Source: Geodermatophilus arenarius (GTDB lineage Bacteria > Actinomycetota > Actinomycetes > Mycobacteriales > Geodermatophilaceae). Taken from it: a stretch of DNA of 64,000 nucleotides. Position 1 is the stretch's first letter; every line of letters starts with the position of its first letter. Below the pieces are notes generated by a model, which was given only the letters and a program-made list of their open reading frames with translations, ran no database searches and was not told the origin of the DNA. This document shows positions 23,069 through 32,939 of this stretch, piece by piece. The position numbers and the translations under genes are program-made. Location of the stretch: assembly GCF_042654585.1 (NCBI RefSeq), contig NZ_JBHSGR010000011.1:85055-149054 (forward strand), given 5' to 3'.

Positions 23069-25813
23069 TCAGCTCCTCGTGCCGATGCCGCGCGACACCG
23101 GTGCCGGCGGCTCGGGCGCCTCGGGCGTGGACGGGGTGAAGTGCGCGACCTGGTCCAGCGTGAGCTGGCGGGTCAGGTCGAGGCGGGCGACGAAGCGGTC
23201 CATGCTGCGCCGGCCGGCCGCCGGGACGACCCGCAGCTGGGTGGCCGCCCCCGGGGGCACCGGGACGCCGACCGCCGCGAGCACGGTGGACTCGACCTGG
23301 TTGGCCAGCATCACCGCGCCGGTGGAGCTGAAGCCCTCCCGGTCGAGGTGGGCGGCGCTCCCGAGGACGGGGGAGAGGAACGCCGGGCCGGACACCGTCT
23401 CCTCGCGCATGCCCGCGGTCACCGTCACCGTCGGGTGGACGACGGCCAGCGACCACTCCAGCCCGCGCTCCGCACCCAGCCGGGTGAGCCAGTCGACCAG
23501 CCGCGCGTCGGCGGCGGCCGCGGCGGCGTGCCGGTCCTCGGGCGTGCCCAGCGTCCGCACCAGCTCGGGAAGCGGGCCCTGGTCGGAGTACCCGGTGTCG
23601 CTCCAGACGGCGGAGTGCTCGGCCCGGCCGTAGCGCTGCGAGCGGGCGGCCAGTGCGGCCTGGATGCGGGCCTGCAGCTGGGCGCCGAGCCAGCCGACGT
23701 GCACCTGGGCCCGGCGGGCCTCGTGCACCAGCTGGACGTGCTCGTCGGCCGAGAAGCCGGCGGAGCCGACCGCGAGCGACAGCGGCAGCGTCCCGGACAG
23801 GCCGGCCGGGTAGGCCGACTCCTCGTCGGCGGTCCCGGTCGCGCCGAACGGGTCGTGGACGACGCGGGAGAGCACCCGGGTCCACAGCCGGCTCTGCCGG
23901 TACAGCACGCCCAGCCGCTGCACCTCGCGCGCCACGTGGGCGACGTGCCTCTGGGCCCACTCCCGGCGTGCCCGCTGCTCGTCGCGCTCGTGCAGCCAGG
24001 TGAACAGCTCCTTCTGCCGGCGCATGAACACCAGCGCGGAGCTGGCGAACCACGCGACCAGCAGGCCGACGCCGACGAGGCTGCCGACGAGGACGGAGAG
24101 GACCTCGCCGACGACCAGCCCGGCGACCAGCAGCAGGGCGGCCACCACCGCGGCCAGGGCGCCGAGCACGAACCGGCGGGTGCGCCGCTGGGTCTCCAGG
24201 ATGCGCGCCGGCGGCTCGTCGCCGCCGGTGTCCCCGGCCGTCCCGATCGCCTCGCTCAGCGTCCGGCGGGCCTGCTCGAGCTCCCAGGACAGCGACGAGC
24301 CCAGCGTCCAGGTGAAGCTGCGCTGCCGGGCCATCCAGGCGCCCAGCGACCGCAGGGTGCCGTCGAGGACGGCGTACCGGGACGGGTCGTTCGCGCCCGC
24401 GGCGGGCCGGTCGCGCTCGCCGGTCAGCAGCCGGTGGGCCTGGGCGGCGAGGTAGGGGTCGTCGGGGTGCACCTCGACGGCGCCGACCTCCGGCAGCGCG
24501 CCGACCGGCAGCCGGTGCGCGGGTTCGTCCGGCGGCGGGACGATGAGCTCCGGCCGGTCGAGCACCTGCCGGTCCTGGCCGAACTGGGGCATCCGCACGC
24601 CGGGGTGCACCGCCGACCCGTCGGCCAGGCTGACGCCGACCGCCGTGACCTCGCTCCAGAACGCGCCGGCGTCGACCGTGGCGACCTCGCTGCCCGGGGA
24701 CACCTGGGCCGACAGCCGCGTCGCCTCGTCGATGAGCACGCTGATGTCGTCCTCGTCGGCCGACTGCGGCGGACGGTTGGCCGGCCGGACGCCGAGCACG
24801 AGCACCTCGTAGCCCGACCGGTCGCCGAAGAGCCGGTCGTTGGCCCACCCGGCGAGCGCGCCGGCGGTCCGGTGCACCAGCCCCTCGACCCACGCCTTGG
24901 GGGCGTTCCGGATCGCCGCCCACAGGAAGGACAGGAACATCCGGACCGCCTGCAGCAGCCCGACGCCGGTGCGCGGCGCGGGCGTGAACGGCGGCGGGGC
25001 GGCGAACCGGGTCAGGTCGCGGTGCAGCTCCAGGACCGCGGTCGCCGCGGCCTCCGCGGCGGGCAGCGCCTGCACGTCAGGGACGTCGGGAAGCCGGTCC
25101 CCGCGGGGCGTGCGCGCCCGGGGGAGCGGCCCCTCGGCCCGGTACACCTGCTCGGACAGCCCGGTGAACACCGCCTGCGAGTCCAGGGTGCGGGCGTAGG
25201 CGCGGGCGACGGTCACCTGCGTGCCCGGCCACACCTGGGTGCCGTCGAACGGCGCCTCGGCCATCGCCGTCCAGAGCCCGGCGACGGTGGCCAGGCCCGA
25301 GGCGGCGTGCGCGGCGAGCTCGCCGGCCGGCACCGGCCGGCTCACCGCGGTCGGGCTCTGCCCGTCGCGGGCCTGCAGCAGGACGTTGGGCCGGGACCCG
25401 ACGACGGCGTCCTCGGGGACGGGCGTCGCACCGGTGGCGGGGACGAGCAGGTTGACCAGCGGCGCGTGGCCCAGGCCGATCCGCTCGAGCAGGGCCAGGG
25501 CCGCGGTCGTCGCCGGGACGGCGGGCCGCGGCGCGGTACCGGCGTCGTCCGTGAAGACCTGCACCAGCACCACGCGCGCCCCGGTGATGCCCGAGACGGC
25601 CAGCCACTGCTCGGCCGGGGACGTGCGCGCGCCGTCCCGGTCGACGACGGTCAGCTGCGGCGGCCCGGCCGGCTGGTCCAGGTCGATCCACACCGACGGG
25701 CCGAGCAGGTCGGCCGCGGTCCAGTCACGGACGACCTCCCGGACGTCCGCCGCCGCGCCGCCGCCGAACCTGCCGAGGACGACCGTCGTGGGGCCGGAGC
25801 CGGGGGCGGTCAC
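23069..25813 (-). CDS. Large two-TM protein of the tubulin/GTPase cluster
   Basis: A 914-residue protein starting at GTG 25813 in a 4-nt overlap with the tubulin-like gene. A long N-terminal globular region is followed by a hydrophobic hairpin of two TM helices at about 544-596 (FVLGALAAVVAALLLVAGLV and a second segment). A charged helical region (RRQKELFTWLHERDEQRARREW) and a second globular part to the C-terminus follow. It contains one internal DPF. I recognise no family. Tight coupling to the tubulin-like gene suggests that the two products act together. Confidence 0.72.
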   Translation of the reverse strand: MTAPGSGPTTVVLGRFGGGAAADVREVVRDWTAADLLGPSVWIDLDQPAGPPQLTVVDRDGARTSPAEQWLAVSGITGARVVLVQVFTDDAGTAPRPAVPATTAALALLERIGLGHAPLVNLLVPATGATPVPEDAVVGSRPNVLLQARDGQSPTAVSRPVPAGELAAHAASGLATVAGLWTAMAEAPFDGTQVWPGTQVTVARAYARTLDSQAVFTGLSEQVYRAEGPLPRARTPRGDRLPDVPDVQALPAAEAAATAVLELHRDLTRFAAPPPFTPAPRTGVGLLQAVRMFLSFLWAAIRNAPKAWVEGLVHRTAGALAGWANDRLFGDRSGYEVLVLGVRPANRPPQSADEDDISVLIDEATRLSAQVSPGSEVATVDAGAFWSEVTAVGVSLADGSAVHPGVRMPQFGQDRQVLDRPELIVPPPDEPAHRLPVGALPEVGAVEVHPDDPYLAAQAHRLLTGERDRPAAGANDPSRYAVLDGTLRSLGAWMARQRSFTWTLGSSLSWELEQARRTLSEAIGTAGDTGGDEPPARILETQRRTRRFVLGALAAVVAALLLVAGLVVGEVLSVLVGSLVGVGLLVAWFASSALVFMRRQKELFTWLHERDEQRARREWAQRHVAHVAREVQRLGVLYRQSRLWTRVLSRVVHDPFGATGTADEESAYPAGLSGTLPLSLAVGSAGFSADEHVQLVHEARRAQVHVGWLGAQLQARIQAALAARSQRYGRAEHSAVWSDTGYSDQGPLPELVRTLGTPEDRHAAAAAADARLVDWLTRLGAERGLEWSLAVVHPTVTVTAGMREETVSGPAFLSPVLGSAAHLDREGFSSTGAVMLANQVESTVLAAVGVPVPPGAATQLRVVPAAGRRSMDRFVARLDLTRQLTLDQVAHFTPSTPEAPEPPAPVSRGIGTRS

Positions 25814-28800
25814 GCGCGCGTCCGGGTGATGCCGCTGGACGCCTGCGACGCCAGGGAGAGCCCGGTGTAGTCGGGCAGCTCCAGGTTGGCCAGCAGCTGG
25901 GAGCTCGCGGTGAGCAGCTGCGGCGCGATCTCCCAGTCCCGCGGCACCTTCCAGAAGTTGTGGGGGCTCACGGTGCTGAACTCCCCGCGCGGGCCCGGCA
26001 CGGACGCGTCCGGCGGCAGCAGGCTCGTGGCGTCCTCACCCAGCGACGCGCACCACTCCCGGGCCTCGGCCAGCCGCTGCTCCGGCGTCGCCACGACCGG
26101 GGCCTCGCCCCAGGGCAGCGCACCGCTGCGGGTCCGGCCGTCCCGGATCCAGGTGAGCAGCGCGTCGTTCGGCTGCCGCTCGTCGGCCGACTGCAGGAAC
26201 CGGCCGAGCTGGAAGAGGGCCTGGTATGGCTGCAGCGCCGGCAGCTGGGTGTTGCCGTCGCACAGCGCCAGGGCCAGGGGCAGGGACTCGACGACGGCGG
26301 CCAGCAGGCCCCAGCCGGGCGCGTCGCGGGCGGGGTCCTCGGCGCCGAGCAGCGGGTGCGGCAGCCGGGTGAAGGTGCGCAGTTCCTCCGACCACACCGC
26401 GACCCCGCCGTCGAGGATCGGGCCCTCGCCGGGCACGAGCACCTCGCCGGTGAGCCGGCCGACCAGCCAGCCGGTGACCATGGCCTGCAGCCAGGTGCGG
26501 GACACCGGGGCGAAGTCGGTCAGCGACCGGCCGCGGCGCCAGCGCCAGAAGCTGCCGCGCAGCTGCGGGGAGTTCGACTCGGTCCACTGCTTCCGGATGG
26601 GACGCTGCAGCGACGAGAAGACGACCGGGTTGTAGATGCCGGCGTAGTTGCCCAGGATGTCGATCCGGCTCTGCGGCCCCTCGGTGACCGCGTGGTGCAG
26701 CCGCTCGACGGCGTCGTGGTCGCTCGCGCCGCGGCGCAGCGCGTCGGCCATCCGCTCGACGACGTCCCGGTGCGCCGTCAGGGGCACCTCGCCGAACTGG
26801 TAGGTCACCTCGACCCGGACGTCGTGGACCGCCTGGACCATCCCGGTGTCCACGGCCACGAGCGGGGCGGCCAGCTGCAGCGCCGCCTCGAAGCGGTCGA
26901 CGAAGTGGCGGGCGAGGGCCTCCCGCTCGTGCAGCCCCGCCCCCTCGCGGCGGAGGTAGGCGTCGAGCCCCTGCTGGATGAACCCGCCCATGACCTGGTC
27001 GGGCCGGTTGACCCAGACGCGGGCGCCGTCGAGCAGCGCCGTCGCGTCGAGCTCGACGCGGTAGGTGGCCCGCCGGGACGGGTTGAGGGAGGCGAGCGCC
27101 TGCGGCCACCACTCCGACCGGCGGCCGATCCGCACCGGCGAGCCGTTGACGTCGATGCCGGTGAGCCGCTCGGCCGGGCGGACGCCACCGCGGACGTCGG
27201 CGTGCAGCCAGGTCAGTGCCTCGAAGACGGCGAGCTCCTCGGCGCGCTCGGCGGACACCGTGCCGCCGCCGGGGGCGAAGCCGTTGAAGGTCTGCACCAG
27301 CTGGTCGGCGAACGACCGCGGGTAGGTGGCGATGTCCTCGAGCAGGACCTCGTTCTCGGCGGTGGCGAAGCGGCCGGGGACGTCGTCACCGACCGGCCAC
27401 TGCTGCACCTCCGTCGTCGCCACGGTCGACACCGGGGCGGCGCCGACGGTCGCCCGCTCGGCGGCCTCGAGCGCCTCGCGGGCGTGCTGCAGGCCGGTGC
27501 GCAGGGGCGGCAGCAGGTCGGTGCCGAGCTGGGCGAGCAGGTCACCGGCCAGGGCCGCGCCCTTGCGGACGAACAGGTCGGCGAAGTGCTGCCGGATGCG
27601 GGTGACGGCCCGGCCGACGACGCCGTGGTTGGCGTCGATGGCCGAGGTGACCGTCTGCAGCTCGGCGGTGACGTCGGCGGCGATCTCCTGGGGGTGCAGC
27701 GTCGTCGCGGAGTTCCGGATCAGCTGGTCGGCGGCCGCCTGGAGGTCGGAGGCCAGCGTCTCGAGCACCCGCTCGGCCACCGGCAGCCCGCGCTCGCCGG
27801 CGACCAGGAGCACCGCCTTCTCCAGCCGGACCTGGATGTCCTGCACCCACCTCGCGGCGGCCTCGCGCAGCTCGGCGTCCGCCTCGTCCACGGTCTTCTG
27901 GAACGACGAGGTGATGAACCCGGCCAGCTGCTGGGCGAAGTGGGCGCCCTTCGCCGCGTAGCCCGGCACCATCGCCGGGGCGACGGCGGTGGAGGTGGAG
28001 TTCGCCGCGAGGGTCTCGCGTGCCTGGGCGGTCCAGACGTCGTCGACCAGGTGCCGCAGGTAGCTGGTGTCCCGCAGGCGCAGGTCCGGCAGGCCGGCCC
28101 ACTGCAGGAACTGCGGGTAGTACTCGGCCGCCGTGGCGGCGACCGCCTGCTGGGGGCTGCGCTCGCCGCTGTGCACCGTGACGTCCCAGTGGCCGCGGAG
28201 CAGCCGCTCGAGCCCGCGGCGGGCCAGCCGCTGGGCGGCGTACTCGGCGTACCGGTCCCGCCCCAGGCCCAGGGACGCGAAGCCGATCGAGCCGAAGACC
28301 AGCGGCTCGGTGGTCTCGATCTCGGCGCCGTGCCTGGCGGGCTGGACGCTGAGCTGGGTGCGGTCCTGCAGGGAGGTGGCCGCGGACTCCAGGTTGCCGA
28401 TGGCGTAGGCCTTGAGGCTGGTCTGCTGGGCCTCGGAGACGAACAGCGAGGCCAGCGACCGGGCGAAGCCGCGGTAGACGGTCTCCGAGGCGCCGTCGCC
28501 GAACCGGGCACCGGTGATGCCGTTGTAGGCCCCGACCGGGAAGGCCAGCAGCGGCCCGCGGCCGGGCTTCACCGGCTGCGGGACGCCGCCGTAGACCGAC
28601 CACTCCTGGGGGGTCCACGGCGCCTGCCGGGCGGCCATCGACGACATGAGCTCGGCGACCGTGCCGAGGGCGTTGGCGTTCACCCCGGCCCGGCGGTTGG
28701 CCTGCAGCCGCTCGAACACGTCCGGCGTGTACAGGAAGGCCAGGGCCTGCTCGGCGGGGAAGTTGGGCACCTGCCCGCCGACGGCGCGCAGCAGGTTGCA

Positions 28801-29391
28801 GACGTCGAGGGTCATGGACGCGCCGGTGCCGCCGGCCAGCGACGACACGACGAAGACCAGCGTGCCCTGAGAACCCTTGTCGTCGAGCTTGAGCAGGTTC
28901 GACAGCGTGCGCAGGTCGCTGTCGGCCGCGCCCTGGTTGAGCCGCTCGGCCACCGGGACCAGCCGGTCGTAGACCAGGCCGGCCCGGGCCAGGGTCAGCA
29001 GCCGCCCCACCGCCCGGTACTGACCGGCGCCCTCGGTGATCGGCGTCGTCACCTTGCCCGGGTCCGGGCGCCAGCGGGCCAGCTGGCGCAGCTGGCTGCC
29101 GGTGGGCTGGGAGGAGAGGGTGGTCTGCAGCGCCGAGTCGAGGACGGCGTAGCTGTCGGTGGGGTTGCTCACCGGGATGTACGTGCCGCCCTGCGCCGGC
29201 ACGGTCTGCGGCAGGCCGGGGCCGACGCCGTCGGGTGCCGAGGGCACGTCGATGTGCACGAACTCCCAGCACCGGGGCAGGTGGTCGGCGGTCCAGCCCT
29301 TCGCGGACAGCTCCGAGCGCAGCTGGTCCATGAGGAACTGCAGGGTCTTGCCGCCCGAGCCGCCCAGGCCGACGACGCAGATCTTGTACAC
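25810..29391 (-). CDS. Tubulin-like GTPase (large, Tubulin_2-type)
   Basis: A 1193-residue protein from GTG 29391 (GGAG upstream). The N-terminus KICVVGLGGSGGKTL is a glycine-rich nucleotide-binding strand-loop. The tubulin/FtsZ signature appears as VSSLAGGTGASMTLDV near 184-194. A tubulin-like domain probably covers about the first 400 residues. The remaining 800 or so are helical and unlike FtsZ or tubulin, which makes the protein more than twice the usual length. It matches the 'tubulin-like' family seen in bacterial gene clusters with vWA proteins (family knowledge). Filament formation is plausible but not shown. The gene lies 35 bp downstream of the vWA membrane-protein gene. Confidence 0.85.
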   Translation of the reverse strand: MYKICVVGLGGSGGKTLQFLMDQLRSELSAKGWTADHLPRCWEFVHIDVPSAPDGVGPGLPQTVPAQGGTYIPVSNPTDSYAVLDSALQTTLSSQPTGSQLRQLARWRPDPGKVTTPITEGAGQYRAVGRLLTLARAGLVYDRLVPVAERLNQGAADSDLRTLSNLLKLDDKGSQGTLVFVVSSLAGGTGASMTLDVCNLLRAVGGQVPNFPAEQALAFLYTPDVFERLQANRRAGVNANALGTVAELMSSMAARQAPWTPQEWSVYGGVPQPVKPGRGPLLAFPVGAYNGITGARFGDGASETVYRGFARSLASLFVSEAQQTSLKAYAIGNLESAATSLQDRTQLSVQPARHGAEIETTEPLVFGSIGFASLGLGRDRYAEYAAQRLARRGLERLLRGHWDVTVHSGERSPQQAVAATAAEYYPQFLQWAGLPDLRLRDTSYLRHLVDDVWTAQARETLAANSTSTAVAPAMVPGYAAKGAHFAQQLAGFITSSFQKTVDEADAELREAAARWVQDIQVRLEKAVLLVAGERGLPVAERVLETLASDLQAAADQLIRNSATTLHPQEIAADVTAELQTVTSAIDANHGVVGRAVTRIRQHFADLFVRKGAALAGDLLAQLGTDLLPPLRTGLQHAREALEAAERATVGAAPVSTVATTEVQQWPVGDDVPGRFATAENEVLLEDIATYPRSFADQLVQTFNGFAPGGGTVSAERAEELAVFEALTWLHADVRGGVRPAERLTGIDVNGSPVRIGRRSEWWPQALASLNPSRRATYRVELDATALLDGARVWVNRPDQVMGGFIQQGLDAYLRREGAGLHEREALARHFVDRFEAALQLAAPLVAVDTGMVQAVHDVRVEVTYQFGEVPLTAHRDVVERMADALRRGASDHDAVERLHHAVTEGPQSRIDILGNYAGIYNPVVFSSLQRPIRKQWTESNSPQLRGSFWRWRRGRSLTDFAPVSRTWLQAMVTGWLVGRLTGEVLVPGEGPILDGGVAVWSEELRTFTRLPHPLLGAEDPARDAPGWGLLAAVVESLPLALALCDGNTQLPALQPYQALFQLGRFLQSADERQPNDALLTWIRDGRTRSGALPWGEAPVVATPEQRLAEAREWCASLGEDATSLLPPDASVPGPRGEFSTVSPHNFWKVPRDWEIAPQLLTASSQLLANLELPDYTGLSLASQASSGITRTRA

Positions 29392-29426
29392 GGGGTCTCC
29401 AGGTCAGTGCGGGGTGCGTGGCGCCG

Positions 29427-32255
29427 TCAGCGCCGGAACGGGTCGGAGGAGGGGGACGGCCACGGGGAGCCGCCGCCCCCGGCGAACGGGTCGCGCGCCG
29501 GCGGTGCCGGCGACGCCGGGGTCGCCGGGGTCGCCGGCGGCCACGAGCCGCCCCCGCCCGGCCACGCCGGCGCGGGGCTGCCACCGAACGGGTCCGGCGC
29601 CGGGCCGCCGCCGGGCGGGGTGCTCCCGCCGGAGGGGCCGCCGAACGGGTCCGGCGGGGGCGGGGGAGCCGTCGGGGCGTCGGCGCTCTCCCGGGCCGCG
29701 GCCCGCAGGCTGTCGACGGCGCCGGGGCCCTCCGCGCGGACACGGGACAGCAGTGCCTCCCGCTGCTCCGCGGTGGCCACCGCGTCGACGACGAGCAGCA
29801 GTCGGGCGGGGACCTCGGCGGCGTCGGAGGCCGCCGTCGCCCGGTCCAGCAGCAGCGTCCAGCTGCCGGCCAGGGCCAGCGGCAGCCGCGCGGCGAGCGA
29901 CTTCGGCGCCCGGCCGCCCGGCGCGCCGGACACGCCGACCCGCGCCGGGTCCTCGACCTCGGCGTAGCCCGCCTCGGTGAGCTTCACGCCGGCGCGGGCC
30001 CGCACCGGGACGCCCGAGAGGACGGCCTGCTTGCGGCCGCCGCCGGGCGGCGGGACCGGGTCCCACGTGCGGTCCGGCGCGGCGCCGGACAGCCCGCCCG
30101 GGCCCACCCGCACGTCCAGCAGCGTCGACTGCAGCGGCTTGTCGGGCAGCTTGGCGGCGATCCGGCGGCCGAGGAGGAACACCAGCACCGGCAGGCCGAT
30201 GCCGACGACGAGCGCGGCGAGGAAGACACCGATGAGCACGCCGGTGTCGGCCGGGCGGACAAGCTCGGCGGCGTAGGCCACCCGCACGTCGACCGCGCGG
30301 GCCTCGCGCTCGTCGGCGTCGACGCCCTCGGGCGCGGCGCGCAGCACCAGGTCGCCCTGCAGGTCACCGGCCTCGACGACGCCGCTCTCCAGCTGCACGG
30401 TCAGCTCCCCGGTGTCGCCCTCGGCGACCTCCAGGCACTCCTCCGCGCTGCCGTGCGGCGAGGTCGCGGTGACCTCGTCGACCCCGGCGGGGTGGACGTC
30501 GAGCGTCGCGGACCCCACCCACACGCAGCCGGGGCCGGTGACCGGGATCGTCACGGTGTCGCTGGGCTCGGTGCCCTCCAGCCGGCCGAAGTCGACCGGG
30601 TCGGCGGAGACGGCTGGGAAGCCCAGCGGCGGGAGGACGTCGACCTGCGCGGTGCGCACCTGCGGCTGCAGCACCTGGCCGCTGACCGTGGTGACCGCGA
30701 GCGAGGTGCGCAGCTCGGCGGGGCCCGGCGGGAAGTCCGCGGGCACCGTCAGCCGCACGGCGCCCAGCTGCGGACCGGGGACGGCGGTGGCCAGCACGGC
30801 CTCGGTGCCGTCGTCCGCGCGCAGCGCGACGTCGAGGGCGAGGGTGGGCGCCGGGTCGCCGAGCGCGGCCGGTGTCCCGTCCGAGCGGACGAGCGCGAAC
30901 GACAGCGGTCCGACGTCCTCGCCGACCCGCCACTCGACGGGAGCCCCTGGGCCGACGACCGCGGCCAGGTCGGCCTGGATGGTCAGCTGGGTGCGGGTGA
31001 CGGCGTCCGGGTTCTGCCCGGTCGGGTCGACGAAGACGACCCGCCAGGGGCCCGACCAGTTGGCGCCGCCGGCCGGGATCGACGCGTCGACCGAGAAGGC
31101 GCCGTCGGCGTACCAGGTGTAGTCGAGGCCCACCGCGCCGGCGGGGAGGACGCCCGAGGGCCGGGCGGCGTCGTAGCGCAGCAGCTGCGGCTGCGGCACG
31201 CCGGGCGGCTGGACGAAGACGTCGATCCCCGCCGCGTCGGACGTGCCCACGAGGTGGATGGAGGTGATCGAGGCGTCGAGGGTGAAGGTGTGCGCCTGCT
31301 GCGGGCAGACCGCGCCCACGCAGACGCCCTTCTCGTCCACCGGCTGCGGCGGGTTGGCCGGGTCGCCCACGGCGTCGAAGGCGAGCACCAGGTCCTGGAC
31401 GTCGTCGGCGGAGAGGAACAGGCCGTAGGGGGCGGCCTGGCCGCACGGGGACGGCGCGGACTCGGCGATGCTCCCGAGCAGGCCCAGGTCGACGCCGTCG
31501 CCGGTCAGGCCCAGCGCGATGAGGAGGATGCGGTCCTCGCGGAGCTGGTCGGCCACGCCGCCGGGCCGGCAGAGGTCGCTCCGGCCGGCCTCGGCCACCT
31601 GGGCGGCGGCGTCGTCCGAAGTGATCGGGACGCCCTCCGCGCCGGGGATCGGCAGGGTCTCGCCGTACTGCCGGCGCTCGGCGTCGGTGTCGCGGGCGGA
31701 CAGCTCGTACTGGCCGTCGGTGAACAGCACCAGCGCCTGGCACGGGCGGGTCGACGCGGGGTCGCGGTGGTCGACCAGCTGCTGGCGGGCCGTGGTCAGC
31801 GCCGTCCAGTAGTCGGTCTCGAAGCCGTCGTCGCGGCCGGCGAAGTCCGCGACCGCGGCCGAGGCGTCGGGCAGGGAGCCCTCGGTCAGCGGCGACCAGT
31901 CCAGCGCCCCGCGGACCCCGGCGGAGAAGCCGCTGACAGCGAGGTCGACGGTCGCGCCGCTGCGGGCGGCGGTGTCGGCGAGGCGGGCCAGCAGCAGCTG
32001 CGCGGCGGCGACCCGGGTGTCGTCGGGGTCGGTGCGGCCGAGGCTGCCGCTCTCGTCCACGAGCAGCAGGACGTCGGCCTGCTGCTGGTCGGCGAGGCAG
32101 GCGCCGAGGTCCTGCAGCGCGGCGGTGCCCACGGGGGACGGCGCGGCGGCCGCCGGGACGGCGAGGCCGGTCAGCGCGAGGACGGCGCCGAGGCAGACCA
32201 GCAGGAGCGCGGTCGCGCGGCGGGGGAGTGCTGTGTTGATGGCTCGCAGGGTCAC
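29427..32255 (-). CDS. Exported von Willebrand A membrane protein with cytoplasmic DPF-repeat tail
   Basis: A 942-residue protein from GTG 32255, overlapping the upstream stop by 4 nt. It has a signal peptide (RRATALLLVCLGAVLALTGL, ending in AAAA near residue 38). A vWA domain carries the MIDAS motif VDESGSL and VLFTDGQYELS. Beta-rich extracellular domains follow, and one TM helix (GVLIGVFLAALVVGIGLPVL) lies at about 670-695. A cytoplasmic part ends in a Pro/Gly-rich tail with four DPF motifs, the last at the C-terminus (SSDPFRR). The topology suggests that an outside metal-dependent adhesion or sensing domain is linked across the membrane to the tubulin/GTPase components (inference). Confidence 0.85.
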   Translation of the reverse strand: MTLRAINTALPRRATALLLVCLGAVLALTGLAVPAAAAPSPVGTAALQDLGACLADQQQADVLLLVDESGSLGRTDPDDTRVAAAQLLLARLADTAARSGATVDLAVSGFSAGVRGALDWSPLTEGSLPDASAAVADFAGRDDGFETDYWTALTTARQQLVDHRDPASTRPCQALVLFTDGQYELSARDTDAERRQYGETLPIPGAEGVPITSDDAAAQVAEAGRSDLCRPGGVADQLREDRILLIALGLTGDGVDLGLLGSIAESAPSPCGQAAPYGLFLSADDVQDLVLAFDAVGDPANPPQPVDEKGVCVGAVCPQQAHTFTLDASITSIHLVGTSDAAGIDVFVQPPGVPQPQLLRYDAARPSGVLPAGAVGLDYTWYADGAFSVDASIPAGGANWSGPWRVVFVDPTGQNPDAVTRTQLTIQADLAAVVGPGAPVEWRVGEDVGPLSFALVRSDGTPAALGDPAPTLALDVALRADDGTEAVLATAVPGPQLGAVRLTVPADFPPGPAELRTSLAVTTVSGQVLQPQVRTAQVDVLPPLGFPAVSADPVDFGRLEGTEPSDTVTIPVTGPGCVWVGSATLDVHPAGVDEVTATSPHGSAEECLEVAEGDTGELTVQLESGVVEAGDLQGDLVLRAAPEGVDADEREARAVDVRVAYAAELVRPADTGVLIGVFLAALVVGIGLPVLVFLLGRRIAAKLPDKPLQSTLLDVRVGPGGLSGAAPDRTWDPVPPPGGGRKQAVLSGVPVRARAGVKLTEAGYAEVEDPARVGVSGAPGGRAPKSLAARLPLALAGSWTLLLDRATAASDAAEVPARLLLVVDAVATAEQREALLSRVRAEGPGAVDSLRAAARESADAPTAPPPPPDPFGGPSGGSTPPGGGPAPDPFGGSPAPAWPGGGGSWPPATPATPASPAPPARDPFAGGGGSPWPSPSSDPFRR

Positions 32256-32779
32256 GCGAACACCTCGAGGCGGGAGAACCAGTCGGCGAACAGCCAGGCG
32301 TGCGCACCGGCGGCGAGCAGGGCGAGGACGACGGTGCCCAGCCGCAGCGCGCTCACCAGGCCGTCGCGGCCGAGGTACCAGGCGGAGGCCCGGCGCCGCG
32401 TGTCGGCGAGCGTGGCGGCGATGAGCAGCGCGGCGGCGCCGAAGGTGGCGACCGCCCAGCCGAGGACGTGCCAGCCCCACCCGTCGAGGAACAGCAGCGG
32501 CACGGTCACCAGCGGGGCGAGCAGCGCCGCGGCCAGCAGGGCGACCGGCGGCGTCGCCCGCCCGGCCGGCGCCCCGGCGGGCGTCGGACCCCACGGGGAG
32601 CCGGTGCCCCCGAGCGGGCCCGGCGCGGGTGCGCCGGGGGACGGGAATCCACCGGGGGACGGGAACCCGCCCGTCGACGGGAACCCGCCGGGCGAGGGGA
32701 ACCCGCCCGGTGCGGGCGCGTTGCCCGTGGGTCCGGACGGCCAGGCTCCCCAGGGGCCGGCTCCACCGGGGCCGGTCAT
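32252..32779 (-). CDS. Small membrane protein with GFPSPG repeats
   Basis: A 175-residue protein from ATG 32779 (GGGAG upstream). The N-terminus is Gly/Pro/Trp-rich with four tandem GGFPS(P/T) units. About three hydrophobic segments follow (VALLAAALLAPLVTVPLLFL, LGWAVATFGAAALLIAATLA, LGTVVLALLAAGAHAWLFA). The stop overlaps the vWA gene start, so translation is coupled. The function is unknown. Confidence 0.72.
   Translation of the reverse strand: MTGPGGAGPWGAWPSGPTGNAPAPGGFPSPGGFPSTGGFPSPGGFPSPGAPAPGPLGGTGSPWGPTPAGAPAGRATPPVALLAAALLAPLVTVPLLFLDGWGWHVLGWAVATFGAAALLIAATLADTRRRASAWYLGRDGLVSALRLGTVVLALLAAGAHAWLFADWFSRLEVFA
32640..32710. repeat. Tandem 18-bp coding repeat
   Basis: Four imperfect 18-bp units on the pattern GACGGGAACCCGCCCGTC. 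They encode the GGFPSP repeats of the small membrane protein and keep the frame. Copy number is likely to vary between strains (inference). Confidence 0.7.
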
Positions 32780-32939
32780 GCGGCGCTCCCACCGGTCGGC
32801 CGCGGGCCTGTGGGCACGCGAGGGACGAGCATCGGTTCCCCCCGTCGGTGGGCCCCACACCGGGGTGCGGGTCGGTCGAGTATCGGTATCGGCCCCGGCG
32901 GCGACGCCTGAAGTCGTCCGCGGCCGTGGTCTGTCCCGG

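Noticed and set aside
32640..32710. Possible CRISPR-like repeat
   Set aside because: The units are contiguous 18-bp coding repeats without spacers.
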